Source of the DNA: Sepiola atlantica
Lineage: Eukaryota; Mollusca; Cephalopoda; Sepiida; Sepiolidae
Assembly (NCBI GenBank): GCA_963556195.1
Contig: OY744516.1
Location: forward strand, 37,166,778-37,230,777
Length of the DNA stretch: 64,000 nucleotides
Direction of reading: 5' to 3'
This document shows, piece by piece, positions 21,700 to 33,793 of the stretch; within the stretch, counting starts at the first letter, position 1; every line of letters starts with the position of its first letter. Below the pieces are notes generated by a model. The model made no database searches, was not told the origin of the DNA, and was given only the letters and a program-made list of their open reading frames with translations. The translations under genes were made by a program, and so were the position numbers.

Positions 21700-21977
21700 G
21701 GATTAAAAATGTGGTAAATATAGGTCGTTGATCATTCGCTGTCTGCCTACTCTGACCTAGACGCACTTTGACTCATTCATGCAAACTATTTTGTTCTTTT
21801 CATTCTTTCACCATTTCTCCATCACTTTCACTTACGTCACCGTAATACCACATTTACTGCTACTTAAAATATCTACAATGTTTGTAATCAATTTTATTTA
21901 TAGAAGATATTTAAAATTTCATTGGAAAGGTACTACACAGATATCACATTTTGATCGTAGCCCGAAGGCCGGACAAA
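21700..21977 (-). repeat. U2-like head and spacer body, minus strand
   Basis: On the minus strand the head GGCCTTCGGGCTACGATCAA then AATGTGATATCTGTGTAG (21,975-21,937) aligns with U2, with GTGATA instead of GTAGTA. It is followed by ATTTTAAGTAGCAGTAAATG, TGGTATTACGGTGACG and AAGTGAAAGTGATGGAGAAATGG, matching the spacer body at 9,140-9,230. The GTGGGGAGG segment between head and body is missing, so this copy has an internal deletion. Confidence 0.65.
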
Positions 21978-21999
21978 TCTCATCCTTGAACAATGTTAT

Positions 22000-24125
22000 G
22001 TAAAATGTTAACAAGAGTAACTTCCCTTTGACTGTAAAACGCGTTTCTGCACAAGAGTTATTTCCCTTGGCTTAAAAACCCTGAGTTTCTGTTTATTTGT
22101 TTTTTAATCATAGGTACGTGCAAAATCAATGGCCGATTCCCAAAATGAAAAAACATTTTGACCCCCCCTTCACTTAAAAATACACTAAAATTCAGGAAAT
22201 CAACCAATTTTACTGAAATTTTCAATAATCGACAATCACGGAATATAATGAAACCATTATTTTTTTTTAATCTTAGTGAAAATGTATTATTTTTAAAAAG
22301 AAAATACACCTTTACTAAAGTTATATTTTTATATATTAATAATAAAAAAAATGCATGATTTTTTAAATGTTGCTTATATAAATAAAGCATCGTAGATGTT
22401 AACAATTAATTTTTTTTTCAAAATATTTCGTATATTTTACGAAAAAGGCCAGTAAATACCGTGTTAATAAAATCACTATAACTCGAATAAAAATTAATTT
22501 TTTGAATTAGCGATATTATTATTCAATAAAGCATTGTTTAATCAATATTTTCGCCAAAAAAATAATATAATTGCAAAAAATATTTCATGTGATTTTAATG
22601 ATTAGAGTTTTTGGAAAAATAAAAATGCGACATAATTATATTTCCCTTTCATACATGAACGTGGCATCATCAGCGCAAGAATTTTTTTTTATAATCTTGA
22701 AAATAAACCAAAAATTGACAAATTTGAGATCCAGGAACTTAACGAAAAAAAGAATTTTTAAAAATTGAATAATTTCTACTAACGATGAACTTTCATTGGT
22801 ATGGTAGCCCTGTTCTGTAATAACCAGGTGGGATTAGCCTTCTAACAATCACTCACTTTTACACCGCACTCAATTTTTTTTTTTTAGACATTCAACAATT
22901 TCGTTTATTTCACAATTCATCGTCAATTATTTGGAAAGATTTGTATTTACTTTGTCTTTTTTTCATTAATAAATATTTAAGTTAAAAACAATTATTTATT
23001 AATAAATAAAGAGAATTCAAACATGACATTTTCTTTCAAAATTGAATTCTGTTTATCAATAAATAACTGTTTTAACTTTTTTTTCAATGAATAAATTGTC
23101 AGTGTAGTCATTGACTTTAATTTACTTTTTCACACTTAAAATAAAAAATAAAAACACTTTATTTTTAAAAGAATCAATGTAATTTATCGTTACGACACGT
23201 TAAGAATAAATCGAGTAACTAAAGTTTTAAATCATGTAAAAAAAAATTGATAAAATTGACGCAGTTCGTAACGTAAAAATATTTTTAACATTTAAAAAAT
23301 AGTTTTATTTCAAATTCTAAGGAAAAACATTGGTAAACAGACGTCATCAATAATTTCAGAGTATTACGAAATTAAAAACTGAACCTTTTCAGTTAAAAAT
23401 AATTGCGTACACTCACAAATAATTAAATAAGCATTTCCTTTTTTATTATAACAAAATAAGGGTGCTTAAATTTGTTTATAACCTTAAAAAGAATAAAGAA
23501 ATTAATGGATAATACTTTTTCAACTTCTATAAGCTATTATTACATTTTTATATATAAAGTTAAAAATGATAAATTATAGTATAAAGCGATAGTCAATTTG
23601 TAAACAAAGTCCTTTTCCGATGAAGTTATGGCGGATTTTACTCATTTATCACATTTGAAGGGATAATTTTGCTAATTTTTAGTCAAACGTGGGATTTATT
23701 TATTTTTAATTCAGTGTCTTATGACTTTAATTTAATAATTATCTTTGAAATAGTTCCCAAAAACTTATATTTATCTTTTAAGGGATTTTTACAAGTAATT
23801 TTTTCAAAGTTCAAAATTCATTGAATTTTGGGGGCTTTTGACCGTCGTAATTACATATTTTATTATAATTTATTTTTCACACGTAAATATGCAGTTTTTT
23901 TCGTTTAGAGATTAAGTTTAGGCTTTTATCTTTCAAACACAATCAAAGTTTACACGGAAACTAATTAAATAATTAATGATAAGCGCTTTTTAATAAGCAT
24001 AGTCCGTACAAGAAGCCGCCATTTTTGCACATACCTATTTAATCAAGATTGTATTTGAGGAGAAGAAAATGTAAGCAGTTGGAAAGACGAGCTGTCATTT
24101 TGAATTGTGACCAAATCGTTGACTT
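22000..24125. other. Very AT-rich unassigned DNA
   Basis: About 2.1 kb with no recognisable coding sequence. TTATTAATAAATAAA-type strings dominate near 22,990. AAGAGTAACTTCCC and AAGAGTTATTTCCCTTGG at 22,012-22,070 resemble the AAGGGAGATAACTC motif common in molluscs. Confidence 0.45.
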
Positions 24126-24520
24126 TATGCGGAAAAGGTTTTTGGCTGAGATTAAAGTGTCCAACACTTTGGAGATATTTTAAGTAAAATGCCCCTTAGA
24201 TGATTCTAGGCAAGAGTAAGAGAGACAAATGTGTTATAAGAAACAACGAATAAGTAACGATCCCAATTTTCGCCACACTTTTGATGGCCTTGTGTTTGAT
24301 TTGTTCAAAATGTAACTTTTATATTTTTTGCAAATAAATATCTCAAAGTGTAGTATCTGTTCTGATACTAGACTTCATCTGTTCTGTGCTCGTTTAATGA
24401 AGGAGAAATCCTTCCAGACTGAGGCAATTTTTATTTTTGTCCAATCGTACGTCCCTCTTATAAATCGATCTTGTGTCTAACTCTTCCCTCGTGGGGAGGC
24501 GATTAAATAGGGATTTATTT
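24126..24520 (+). repeat. U2-like modules 3a/3b
   Basis: A diverged head GGTTTTTGGCTGAGATTAAA GTG (about 24,136-24,158) starts a spacer body (GGAGATATTTTAAGTAAAATG ... ATGGCCTTGTGTTTGATTTG, TGCAAATAAATA). A well-kept head follows: TCAAAGTGTAGTATCTGTTCT (24,343-24,363). Then come GGAGAAATCCTTCCAGACTG, AGGCAATTTTTATTTTTGTCC and CCCTCGTGGGGAGGCG (about 24,488-24,505). The arrangement parallels 8.9-9.5 kb. Confidence 0.65.
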
Positions 24521-25930
24521 TTTCTCCTATAAGCTATCTTCTGTTTTATTATAGAAAACAACTTTTATCTAAAACTTCTCCCAGAATTTTATTGAAAGGG
24601 CACGATTATACAAAATAAATGATATCACATGTGATGGTGGTGAATTCGCAGCTGAGAGATGGGGGCAGATTTCAGTTGCATAAAAGATACATTGTACACA
24701 ACTTTCACGACAAATTCCTTTGTCATATATGAATTGTTTGTAATGTGCCACTTGCACCCTGGGGGATCTGTTTATGTTTACTTAGCAGCACAGCAGAAAA
24801 TCTCAGTTTTAAGGGAGGAATTGTTGCATCCTCTCTTTTTACTGGTTTATCTGTGACTGCTGCCTCTCATGGCACTGTTGAATCCTTTTTATCTGAAAAC
24901 GATCGGCTCCCAAAGACATTAATTTTTGGCACATATGAAGTTTTCAGGCAAGTCACATGTAATTTTTATAATTTCGTATTTTTTCTATTTGTAGCCTAAG
25001 TTTGTTAAAAATTTAATTTTTCAATTTCAGGGCGTGTCTTATTTGTTTGTGCTCACGCATTCATAAATATAGGAATTAACGACATGTTAATGTTTCAGCA
25101 AGTTACCCTAAAATTGAAGCATATGAATGAAATTCCGGACATTTCTGTCATTATGATGTGGAGGAACATATACTCCCTGCGTGATAAACTGATGAACCAT
25201 CTATGTGGATGGCTTTGAATAGTGACAGAAATTATCAAGTGCGCAAACACGGTTATGTAGCAATGGAATTACAAAATACGGTCACTTTTCTCAAACATGT
25301 GATACAGGAGACCATTGATCGATTAAAGTGGAAGACCCTGGGTGCCGGAGTTTTATTGGGAAAGGCTAGAGTCACGATTGAATATGCATGTTGGTGAAAA
25401 GTTTACGGATGTTTTAGCTTTAATGTTTTTTGCGATGCATGTGTTTGAGTCTCTTTCCCAATATGAAGTCGCAAGGAAAAAGCTCCGTAAGCGTCAAATT
25501 TGAAGCGATCATTCAAGGAGCTGATTCGAGTTCCGAGTGTGGGGTTTTTGGGGGAGGGGGGGGACTTTTTTGAATTTGTCACCATTCCTCATGTGAATTT
25601 TTTTTTACTTTACTCCAATTTACAAAACTTTTATAAGGACTCAGTCTGGAACTTCACCGTATTTTTCTCCTGTGTTTTTTATGTAATATGTTTTTCACAA
25701 TTCCACCATATATACTACTACTCTCTGATGATTGACAAGGTTGGACAGAAAAATACATTAGTCTAAATTTGCCAGGAAACACGTATAAGAAAAATGAATA
25801 TTAAATTTGAAAATATTATTTTTTAGTGTAAGATGAAAGAAGAGAAATAAACTTTCATCGAAATAAAGTGATTGTAAAAACTAATGAAAATGATGGTTTT
25901 GGATTGATTCCCCAATGGTCATTGGAATGC
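24521..25930. other. Unassigned DNA with several short open frames
   Basis: Frames at 24,745-24,999 (84 codons) and 25,203-25,397 (64 codons; residues such as ARKxxxx are absent but LQNTVTFLKHVIQETIDRLKW is well-mixed in composition) look more protein-like than the surroundings. I recognise no domain. They could be exons or an unknown decayed element. Confidence 0.3.
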
Positions 25931-25935
25931 AAAAA

Positions 25936-25936
25936 T

Positions 25937-25990
<54 letters not shown>
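25936..25990. repeat. (TA)n microsatellite
   Basis: About 26 TA units. Two shorter TA runs lie at about 26,173-26,195 and 26,347-26,375. Confidence 0.95.
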
Positions 25991-25993
<3 letters not shown>

Positions 25994-26342
25994 TTCAGTT
26001 CCGAAATGTGGCTGTGTACACGTCTGATAAGACCCATCTAGGTTGAAATAATTTATAATGCGGACAGCCCTAATGTGTGTTTAGTTTATTTCCTTTAAAT
26101 TTATTTCTGCTATGTTAACAAGTACATTGAGCTCTCTTATTCGGATTCGCATCGAAACCATTCAACTCTGCACTATATATATATATATATATATACATAG
26201 GCAGTTTGTTGAAGACAAACGTAAGAGGGGGATACAAAACATAATACATAAAGAAATGAAAACCACAGACTAAAGGAAAAACTATTTTAATCTCCCAACA
26301 CAATCGACAGAGAACATGTATTGTCAGGGTCAACGAATAGAG

Positions 26343-26375
<33 letters not shown>

Positions 26376-26377
<2 letters not shown>

Positions 26378-27845
26378 GGATAAATAAATGTGACTTACAT
26401 TTTATTGATGAATTTTTGTGAGCTTACGGTGCGACAAGAAGGTGGTGTTGAAAGTTGACTTCGACCAAGGGTTATGGTAGGTATGTCAAGATGGCATCCG
26501 CTCGGGCTGTGTCCGATTGCTTTGGCATCCAAGACAAAAAAAAGACCGAATCTGTTTTCTATATTTCGCTTGTAGGGTTTAATTATATATTTTTGATTAC
26601 TGAAAATAGGAGAGTGCATTCTACGTTGCTCAATATAATTAAGGGGAGATAACTTGGATATGATAGAAGGGACATTATTCCTAATAATTCTGACCGACAT
26701 TGGCTTCGACCAACAAATAACACACATTAATTTAGCTGAGCTTGATGCGATGTCATTCTCCAATGACAAGCTGAAGTGTTATATTTCCAAATTCATTTTT
26801 TTATGCATACCAATGGCTATATAGTATATGTAAATCTTAATTAAAGCAGCAAGCGAGATGCTTATTCTGTATAGTCTGGTCACGATTTATGAGCTGGTTG
26901 GAGAATAGACATGATGCCGGTATGTCAGAAGAGACACCTTGCTCACAATGCGACACAAGTACTGCATATGTAGCTGAGATGATTAAAAGCGAGAGTGAAC
27001 ACACGAAAAAGGTATGTGTGGCTTCCATAGAAATACCGAATCTCAATGAAATAACTACCCACCCAGCTTGCCCCTCTATAAATCTGGCCCCTATCACAGT
27101 AGTCCCTTACCCTTTAGTCGAAATCTGCCTTGTTTGGCGTGAACAAAAGTTTTTTTTTTAAATAAATAAATAAAAATAATGTGAATCATTGGACACAACG
27201 GGTATCCGGTGGTGCAGCACTCCACATACTTTATTAGGAGAATCTGCCCTTTTGCATCAAAGGTTGGGGTAAGATCGGCAGTCAAAGCCTACATTGAAAC
27301 TGACACATTAGATCCAGAATCCATTTGCAGAAAGATACACTGGAATCGAAGACTACTTGATATTTACTGTGTACGGACGCAACCCATTACGCCGACAGAC
27401 ATTATCTGACCAAAATGCGTTTTTCTGTGACAACGTTGAATTCTGCACCAGATGAAGTCTTTGAAATAGGTTCGTTGTGATAGATCCTCACGGATAATGA
27501 TAGCACATTTCATAACAATAAGTTCCGATCATTCGTCAAAGTGAAAAAATCATTAAAATTGAATGATTTCCTAAATTTTGGTAAAAAAAAATAATTAATT
27601 TAGACGTCAATTGTTTTTTGGGGTTTTTTTCCATACAACTTTTCGATTATTTACGTTTCCATACATATAAGAGTTTGATGTGCGTATGTCTCAACGGGAA
27701 ACACAATACTGGAATGAAGCCATATAAGGATGAAACGGGTTTCTGCCAAAATGAAATCTGTGGGTTAGGGTTCAAATGAGGAGAGCATTCAAGGGTAAAT
27801 TTAAACACAAAATCTTTTTATGTTTCGGAATTTTTGAGATGATGA
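26376..27845. other. Unassigned DNA
   Basis: Frames at 26,395-26,769 (minus, 124 codons) and 26,889-27,161 (plus, 90 codons) are open, but I recognise no family and see no codon-level support. AAGGGGAGATAACTTGG occurs near 26,641. Confidence 0.4.
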
Positions 27846-27849
27846 TTGA

Positions 27850-28890
27850 TTTTTTTTTAATGGAAATCGCTCCAGACAAGGCATGAAGCCACTTGATGTA
27901 ATGGACTAACAAGAGCGAAATATGATTATCACAAAGACAGGAGATGTCTATTAGCCTTAATCTTGAAAAGACCAAGGCTATAGCTAGGAGGAAAATAGTC
28001 AGCAGGAAGACAGTTCCACAAACCTGCAGTTCTTAGAAAGAAGGTACTGGAATAGGAAGTTGTATTGCAATGAGGTATCAAAACAGCGAATTGATGGAGA
28101 CCACTAGACCAACAAGTCAAACGAGCTGGAATAAAAGAAGTAGGGAATAGATCACATAATTCTGAAGAACACATGCCATAATAGTATTTATAGAAAAGAC
28201 TGAGACTAGCAACATCACGTCTGTGAGAGAGAGGGTGCAGAGAAGAAGAAAGGGTGGGGCCAATCAAATTACAGACGCGTTTCTGCACCTTATCAAGAAC
28301 CCTCAAATGGGACAGTGATTCACCAGCTCAAATATGACAACAGTACTCCATACATGGTCTGATAGTAGATTTGTAGAGATAGAGAATAGCCTCAGGTGTA
28401 GGAAAGTGTTTGGAGTGATAAAGAGAACCGACTTTATGAGAAGCAGAAAGAGCAATGGATCTAATGTATGAACTCCAAGAAAGATTTGATGAGGGAGAAA
28501 GATCAAGAAGTTTCAGAGTCGATTTCTACTTAAAAGCAGAGCCATCCATGAGAATCTCAGGAAGAAAAGGGACACGCCTATGATTGAAAGGCACGAGCTG
28601 AGTCTTGACAAGATTAAACAAAGCAAGCCATGTCGTACACCAATCCACAACTGAACCCAGGTCAACTTCTAGATCAGCTGCATATTTTAACTGATCCGAG
28701 AGAGATGGGCGAGAAGTAACACCAGAATAGAGAGTGGTATCATTAGCATAGATGTTAATTTTCTAAACAATATTCTCTGGAAGATCATTTATATAGAGAA
28801 GAAACAGTGTTGGGCCTAGAATAGCGCCCTGAGGAACACTAGCATTGATAGGAAAAGAGAATAAATAGACACCGTCCAAAGTTACTTGCA
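27850..28890 (-). pseudogene. LINE family A, RT palm to C-terminus
   Basis: The longest A copy. On the minus strand it begins near [20 protein letters not shown] (RT motif with GxxLGP) and IND LPEN, then YANDTTLYSGV where the catalytic box should be YADD: the first Asp codon reads Asn. It continues with VDWCTTWLALFNLVKTQLV, KLLDLSPSSNLSW and, at 28,306-27,929, LDKVQKRVCNLIG, LSHRRDVASLSLFYKYYYG and LWNCLPADYFPPSY. Stop codons occur around 28,740 and 28,330. The 3' flank (TGGAAATCGCTCC, GAAGCCACTTGATGTAA) matches the other A copies. Dead element. Confidence 0.85.
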
Positions 28891-29880
28891 AGCTTCGATA
28901 ATTTGGATTATTTAAATTGAAGGTTAAATTCGAAATTCTGTAAAGATTCCCAAATTCAGCATAAAGATGTGTTGCGGTGTCTTAGAAGCATCATAAACTC
29001 AATACGCCTTCTTCAAAGTGTTGATGTAAGCCACACCCTCAAAACAAATAAACCTCAACGAAAAACTTTGTGTGGAAAAAACCCTGACTCCTGCTGCTAA
29101 AATCCCCTCATGGAAAAATACAGGATTAGTTGTTTTCTGCCAACTATAACGCCTACGGACTTTTGCTTTGCAACATCTTTTCTCACAATAGATCAACACA
29201 CCAGACTAAGAATTGGCCTAAAATTATGTAAATACGATTATCTAACATACCAACCACTTCAAACCAATATTAGAATCGGCCAGTTATTTTTCCCTACTCA
29301 TTGTTGTTTATTTTATTAGACCATGAAAGGTCTAATGCCAGTTCAGAAATAAATTCAACCCACGGATCAAGAAACTCCCAGCAGCCGACTACGACGTGCT
29401 CTTTTCTAGTCATTGAGCCCAGAAGCAGAAGACGGCAGCAGCAGCAATTAAACTGCCTTTTTTAGGGCAACAACCGCTACTTTCTACTAACTGCTCTTTT
29501 CAGGGCAACTTTTCACACCCTGCTCTGGTTCCTACTTCAGTGCCTGTCGACGTCCGACTCCTACTCCAATGGTTCCTGATCCAGTGTCTGTCGACGTCCA
29601 GCTCCTGTTCCAGTGACCATTGACGTACGGTTCCGGTTCTAGTGCCCGTGTGACGTCCTCCCTGCAGTCCAGGTTCCAGAGACGTAATCGGATCTATCCC
29701 TGCTCCAGAGACGTCACCAAATCTATTACCAATTTTCCTTTTTTCCTTTTCATTATCACTTTTGTACATTTGGTGCTGTAATATTCTTAACCCCTCCTCC
29801 CACTGAATAAGCTCGTTCGTCAGACTTTCTTTCGTTTCCACTATAAATGCTTCGTCAATTTAACTTTATTTTTGCTGTAG
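28891..29880. other. Unassigned DNA with a short perfect hairpin
   Basis: A 22-bp hairpin ATTAGACC-ATGAAA-GGTCTAAT lies at 29,315-29,336. The stretch 29,500-29,750 has imperfect repeats of GACGTC-containing phrases (CTGTCGACGTCC twice), which give a Gly/Arg/Thr-rich 113-codon minus frame I do not regard as a gene. Confidence 0.4.
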
Positions 29881-29888
29881 CTTTCTTT

Positions 29889-30530
29889 TGTGAATGACAC
29901 CTTCAAAAAGGTATACGGATCTCTTATTCTTCTCTTCACTACAGGTGTGTAGCAGTTACCTCCTCCTTTCAAAACATAACTACACCGGTTTGCCGGTAGG
30001 TGTCGCTTTTTCACCGACAGGTGGCACTGTAAAGCGACACCAGAGTTATCTGCCCTTTCTGACTATAAAAACCGTTGCAAACGGAAAATCCATCTCTCCT
30101 TCACCGACCAGCCTCGGCAGACAGACGCTGACACTAGCGTTCCGTTTCACTCTTCTCTGGTCGACAGAACGACGCTAATACACTAGCGCTTCGTCTAACG
30201 CTTTTCTCTTCAAATGGCATCGGCATAACAACTACCAACACACATGGTCAAACAACGGTAAGAGTTCTCAACTCATTTTCTTTGTGTACGGCTTTCAAAG
30301 ACTTTTCCTACGCCGGATTCATTTCTTCTTATACCTTTTCAAGAACTGTTTTTCCATCGACACATGCATACATCACACACTTCATCATTCCACGTACACA
30401 CACGTTCAATAAACGTTATTTGAACTAACTTCATTTTTGTTTATTAATTATTACTTTGTCTTTGCATGCAACATCGCTTGATTCAACTTTGCACGTTTAT
30501 AGTCCGGGAACATCACCCTCGATCTTAACA
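29889..30530 (+). mobile_element. LTR-like unit related to 5,147-5,709
   Basis: The right 365 bp (GACGACGCTAATACACTAGCG..., CAACGGTAAGAGTTCTCAAC, TTCAATAAACGTTATTTGAAC, GATCTTAACA end) match the LTR-like unit at 5.4-5.7 kb. Upstream there is a TATAAAA (30,064-30,070) and a tract with repeated GGTGTCGC/AAGCGACACC that can pair. The left boundary is uncertain; I set it at TGTGAATGACACC. The two units are 25 kb apart in the same orientation without an element between them. Confidence 0.45.
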
Positions 30531-30599
30531 GGTGCAATAAATACGATCTCGATCTTGTTCCTCTGCGTTTGTTGTTACTTCTTGCCTGTGTCTACTTTT

Positions 30600-30690
30600 T
30601 TAGTTGTAAGACTGATCATCATCAGCGATCGGCTCTGCAACAGATGTACCTGAAGAAGTGTTAGAGATTACATCGGCTGAAACGTGAAAA
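30600..30690 (+). repeat. Penelope-flank-like sequence with CTGAAGA...GAAACGTG motif
   Basis: ACCTGAAGAAGTGTTAGAGA followed by CATCGGCTGAAACGTG has the spaced CTGA-GA and GAAAC parts of a hammerhead-like core. Similar text flanks Penelope-like elements in other genomes. No Penelope ORF lies here. Confidence 0.3.
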
Positions 30691-30809
30691 TAACAACCAA
30701 GATGAGAATAGTAGTCCGAATAATACAAAATAAAACGTGTATAAAACTAAAACTTATCAAAGCTATTCCAAGTAATTCGAATTTTATTTTATATAAAACT
30801 AAATTTACT

Positions 30810-30846
30810 TACTTGGCGTTGCCCGGGAGTCTTTTTACTTTAATTT

Positions 30847-30883
<37 letters not shown>

Positions 30884-30884
30884 A
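30810..30884 (+). repeat. Family F head motif and (TTG)n
   Basis: ACTTGGCGTTGCCCGGGAGTC followed by TTTTTACTTT, then about 12 GTT units (30,847-30,884). Confidence 0.6.
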
Positions 30885-31925
30885 CTATGCTGTTTATTTT
30901 TTTTACAAAATTATTATAATTTTTTACACTATTTTTATTATTCTTTTAAAATATAATTTTCAAAGTTAAATTAATACGGTATCGTTTGGTCTTTAAATTA
31001 TTAGATGAATCAAATTGTTATAAAACTATAACTAATTGTTGTTAAGATAATGTTGTTTTAATCTCTATTTATAAAATGATTTCAACTTTCTATCTTTAAA
31101 TACATTAAGATTTGCTTAGAATTTTCGAGACAAAATATTAAAATGTCTGATTGTTTACGAAGAAACCTAAATGTATTCTGGTTCATTTAATTTCGTAATT
31201 AAATTATTTTTAAATATGATTTCTATTTTACGCTATTGCATTTTTTTTTTCATTCAATTTATAGTGAATTTTTAAAAAAAGGAATTTAATGTGTAATTAT
31301 CACACAGAGAAATACGAGAAGTCACAAAAATATTTGAGATTTAAACTCAAAAGGACAAGAAATGAAACATCGTGTAGAAGTGAGAAAAAAATCTGTCCCA
31401 TCAATTCTCCAAGGTGTCGCGCCTCAAGGGAGATAACTCGGTATTGACAGCTTTTATTTCCAAGGGAAATAACTCGAACCATTTTTTTAAATTTTTTATC
31501 ACCACTCAATTTGTTTGATAATACATCGAGAAAAAGAGTATGATTCTATCCCATGCATCACCTTTTTCTTCAAGACGAGGGATTTATTAATTACTTGTCG
31601 CTAGATCTGCCTTAGAAACATTGGGAGTTTTAACAATTTGGTTTTTTTTTATCTATATTTAATGGCTTTGCGAACATAAAAGCAAATTAGTAAATTACGT
31701 TTCTTCTTGTTTGGTTTTTTGTTTGTTTGTTTGTTTGTTTGTTTGTTTGTTTGTTTGTTTGGTTTTTCTAAAATGTTTTCCTTTTTCTAGCAGACATCAT
31801 TTTATTGCAGAAACTGAAAACAATGTTTGTTAATCAACTGTTAATATTTGTTTAATCTTTCAATGGAATAGAATTAAAATTTATTCAAGAACAACAAATT
31901 AATAAAATGTCCTTTTTCAAAACCA
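30885..31925. other. AT-rich unassigned DNA with (TTTG)n
   Basis: No gene. (TTTG)n runs at 31,718-31,762. AAGGGAGATAACTCGG (31,427-31,442) and AAGGGAAATAACTCG (31,462-31,476) are a close pair of a motif I know as common in molluscan DNA. Confidence 0.45.
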
Positions 31926-31929
31926 ATAT

Positions 31930-32600
31930 GAAAATATCAGGAAGTTTCATCAGATGCCCTGCTGGCTTGGCAGACCGAGAGCAGGCTGAAGGTGTTTCCT
32001 CGAATAGTGGCGATGGATAGGCGCTCATCTTATGATGGTTTCGGTGTGATGCGTCATTATTAGATCAAGGCTGTTGAGGAAGTTTCATGTGGTGGAGGCC
32101 TATCACTCCACTCGTATCCAGGACGATCGGTTGTAACAAAAATTTGTCGAGAAGACCAACGTATTTTAATCGCTTGCCGTTCTTTTACTTATGCTGCTGC
32201 ATGTCCAGGGTTTGTTGCGGATTCCGTTACTGATGAGGGCGCAAAAGTGTCAACACAAGTCGCATCCCAAATTAGTAACTTGCCTTTTGTAAAGTGAAAC
32301 ACCGTTATCAGGCCGTTTGCCATCCACTGCGAACTGATTCAAGGACCGACAAAAGGCCAGAAAGTGTTATGTCTACAAATTCTGTTAGCACTCCTTCTAC
32401 ATGAAAGGATATGAAGTCCATATTCATCGATCGGCTGCCTACAGAAGCACCTGCACATTCTCGAACCTGTGCGCAGGACAACGGCAAATCTGAGGCAATC
32501 GTTATTAACTAAGTTTTTGATAACCGATGATAGTAAGGTTGTTAGCAACACACCGATGTGTGGCGAACTTGCAGCTTGAAAGCAAGCCAGATGTTATTGG
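31930..32600 (-). pseudogene. Non-LTR RT element, C-terminal region
   Basis: Minus-strand frame 32,551-32,339 holds RMCRCFCRQPIDEYGLHILS and CRRSANRICRHN, a C-x-C...GLHxLSCRRSxxRxxRH zinc-binding block seen near the C-terminus of a widespread invertebrate RT element. After a frameshift come LLIWDATCVDTFAPS and further residues to about 31,950 in the same order. No catalytic RT motif is present. Clade not assigned. Confidence 0.65.
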
Positions 32601-32673
32601 TCGCAGGACATTCTAAATGATTCAACTCTAGTCTTCATCCTGATCGTGTCTGATCTCTTCCGTTCTTGAATTT

Positions 32674-33481
32674 TGTTGGACGAGGGTTTTCCTTAGGTGT
32701 CCGGTAGACAGCCGTATTAAATGTCGCTGTACTTCTTAAGCGTTAATTTTCAAATTCCTCTTTTGACAACGGGGTGGGCGGTCGATTTTCAGAGGCGTCC
32801 GCTCTTCACGCTGGTCTGGGACCTTCCCCTGTGCGGGGATAAATTCTTTGATAGGACAGCAGTGTGAGCTGTCTTCTCCAGACGTTCGCTCTTAACGTCG
32901 GTTCGAGACCTTCTTCTTTGATTCTGTGTGTGGGGACAAATTGCCTGACATGACGGCGAGGCTGGCCGCCAGTCTCAGCCGACCACTCCTAACGCTTCTC
33001 CATGGTTTTGTGCGGGAATAAATTGTTTGAGATTTACAGCGGTGTGAGCCGTCATCTCCCGACGTTCGCTCCCAACGCCAGCCGAGGCCCGTCTCCTATC
33101 CAGAAATAAATTGTTTGAGATTGACAGCGGTGTGAGCCGTCATCTCCCGACGTCCGTTTCCAACGCCGGCCGTGGCCCGTCTCCTATGCAGGAATAAATT
33201 GTTTGAGATTGACAGCTGTGTGAGCCGCCATCTCCCAACGTCCTTTTCCAACGTCTTAACGCTCCCCGAAGCTCGACTCCTTGTGTTTCCTCTCTCTTCG
33301 ATTTCCCGCTCTCTGTCCATAGCAACAACATTCCCTCATTTGATTGGTTGAGTCTTCCGCCCACGCAAATGCGTTGGCTGACTTATGCAAGCCCGTCTGT
33401 CAAGCATCCTGTTGACCCATTTTTGATAAACGTCGCCGTCTGCACCCCTTTTCTGTATGCATAGGGGAACATGTGCCGACA
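32674..33481 (-). mobile_element. 0.81-kb LTR-like direct repeat, copy A
   Basis: It begins TGTTGGACGAGGG and ends ATGTGCCGACA; the outer six bases are inverted with one mismatch (TGTTGG/CCGACA). Copy B at 33,794-34,607 has the same ends and order. Both contain CCCATTTTTGATAAAC, ATTGGTTGAGTC (CCAAT box on the minus strand) and a tandem block of about 88-bp units. The identity extends about 4-5 bp beyond the TG/CA ends on each side, so a tandem duplication is an alternative to LTRs. Strand is a guess from the CCAAT orientation. Confidence 0.5.
32760..33250 (+). repeat. About 88-bp minisatellite inside copy A
   Basis: AATAAATTGTTTGAGATT recurs at 33,017, 33,105 and 33,193 (period 88), each followed by GACAGCGGTGTGAGCCGTCA and a block with CCGACGT and AACGCCGGCC. 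More diverged units extend left to about 32,760. Confidence 0.8.
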
Positions 33482-33793
33482 AGTCACGAGATATGAAGGT
33501 AAATGTGTTAAAATCGCGGGGAACGATTTAATGAGATCATTTAACACGACACTATAAACAATATGAAAGTTTTATTTAGGACGAATTAATATAGTATTTC
33601 TTTTTTTTGTTTTTGTTGTCCTTATGTCGTAAACACATACCCTTTTTTGTTTTGACGACGGAGAGAAGGGTATTTTATAGAATTTTAGATTCTGTGATCC
33701 GTTCTTAGCGAGCTGTTTGTTTAGGGTCCTGAGATATACGTAATCTTGATGTTGGAGAGGTCTGTTGATTGACTGGTCTGTCGTAATCAATTT
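33482..33793. other. 312-bp segment between the two LTR-like repeats
   Basis: No retrotransposon protein motif. An 87-codon minus frame (33,835-33,572) spans the boundary into copy B and has no recognised domain. No PBS or polypurine tract is obvious at either junction. Confidence 0.5.

Noticed and set aside
29500..29841. 113-codon Gly/Arg/Thr-rich minus frame as a gene
   Set aside because: It follows imperfect GACGTC-phrase repeats and has no domain; reads as repeat-driven.
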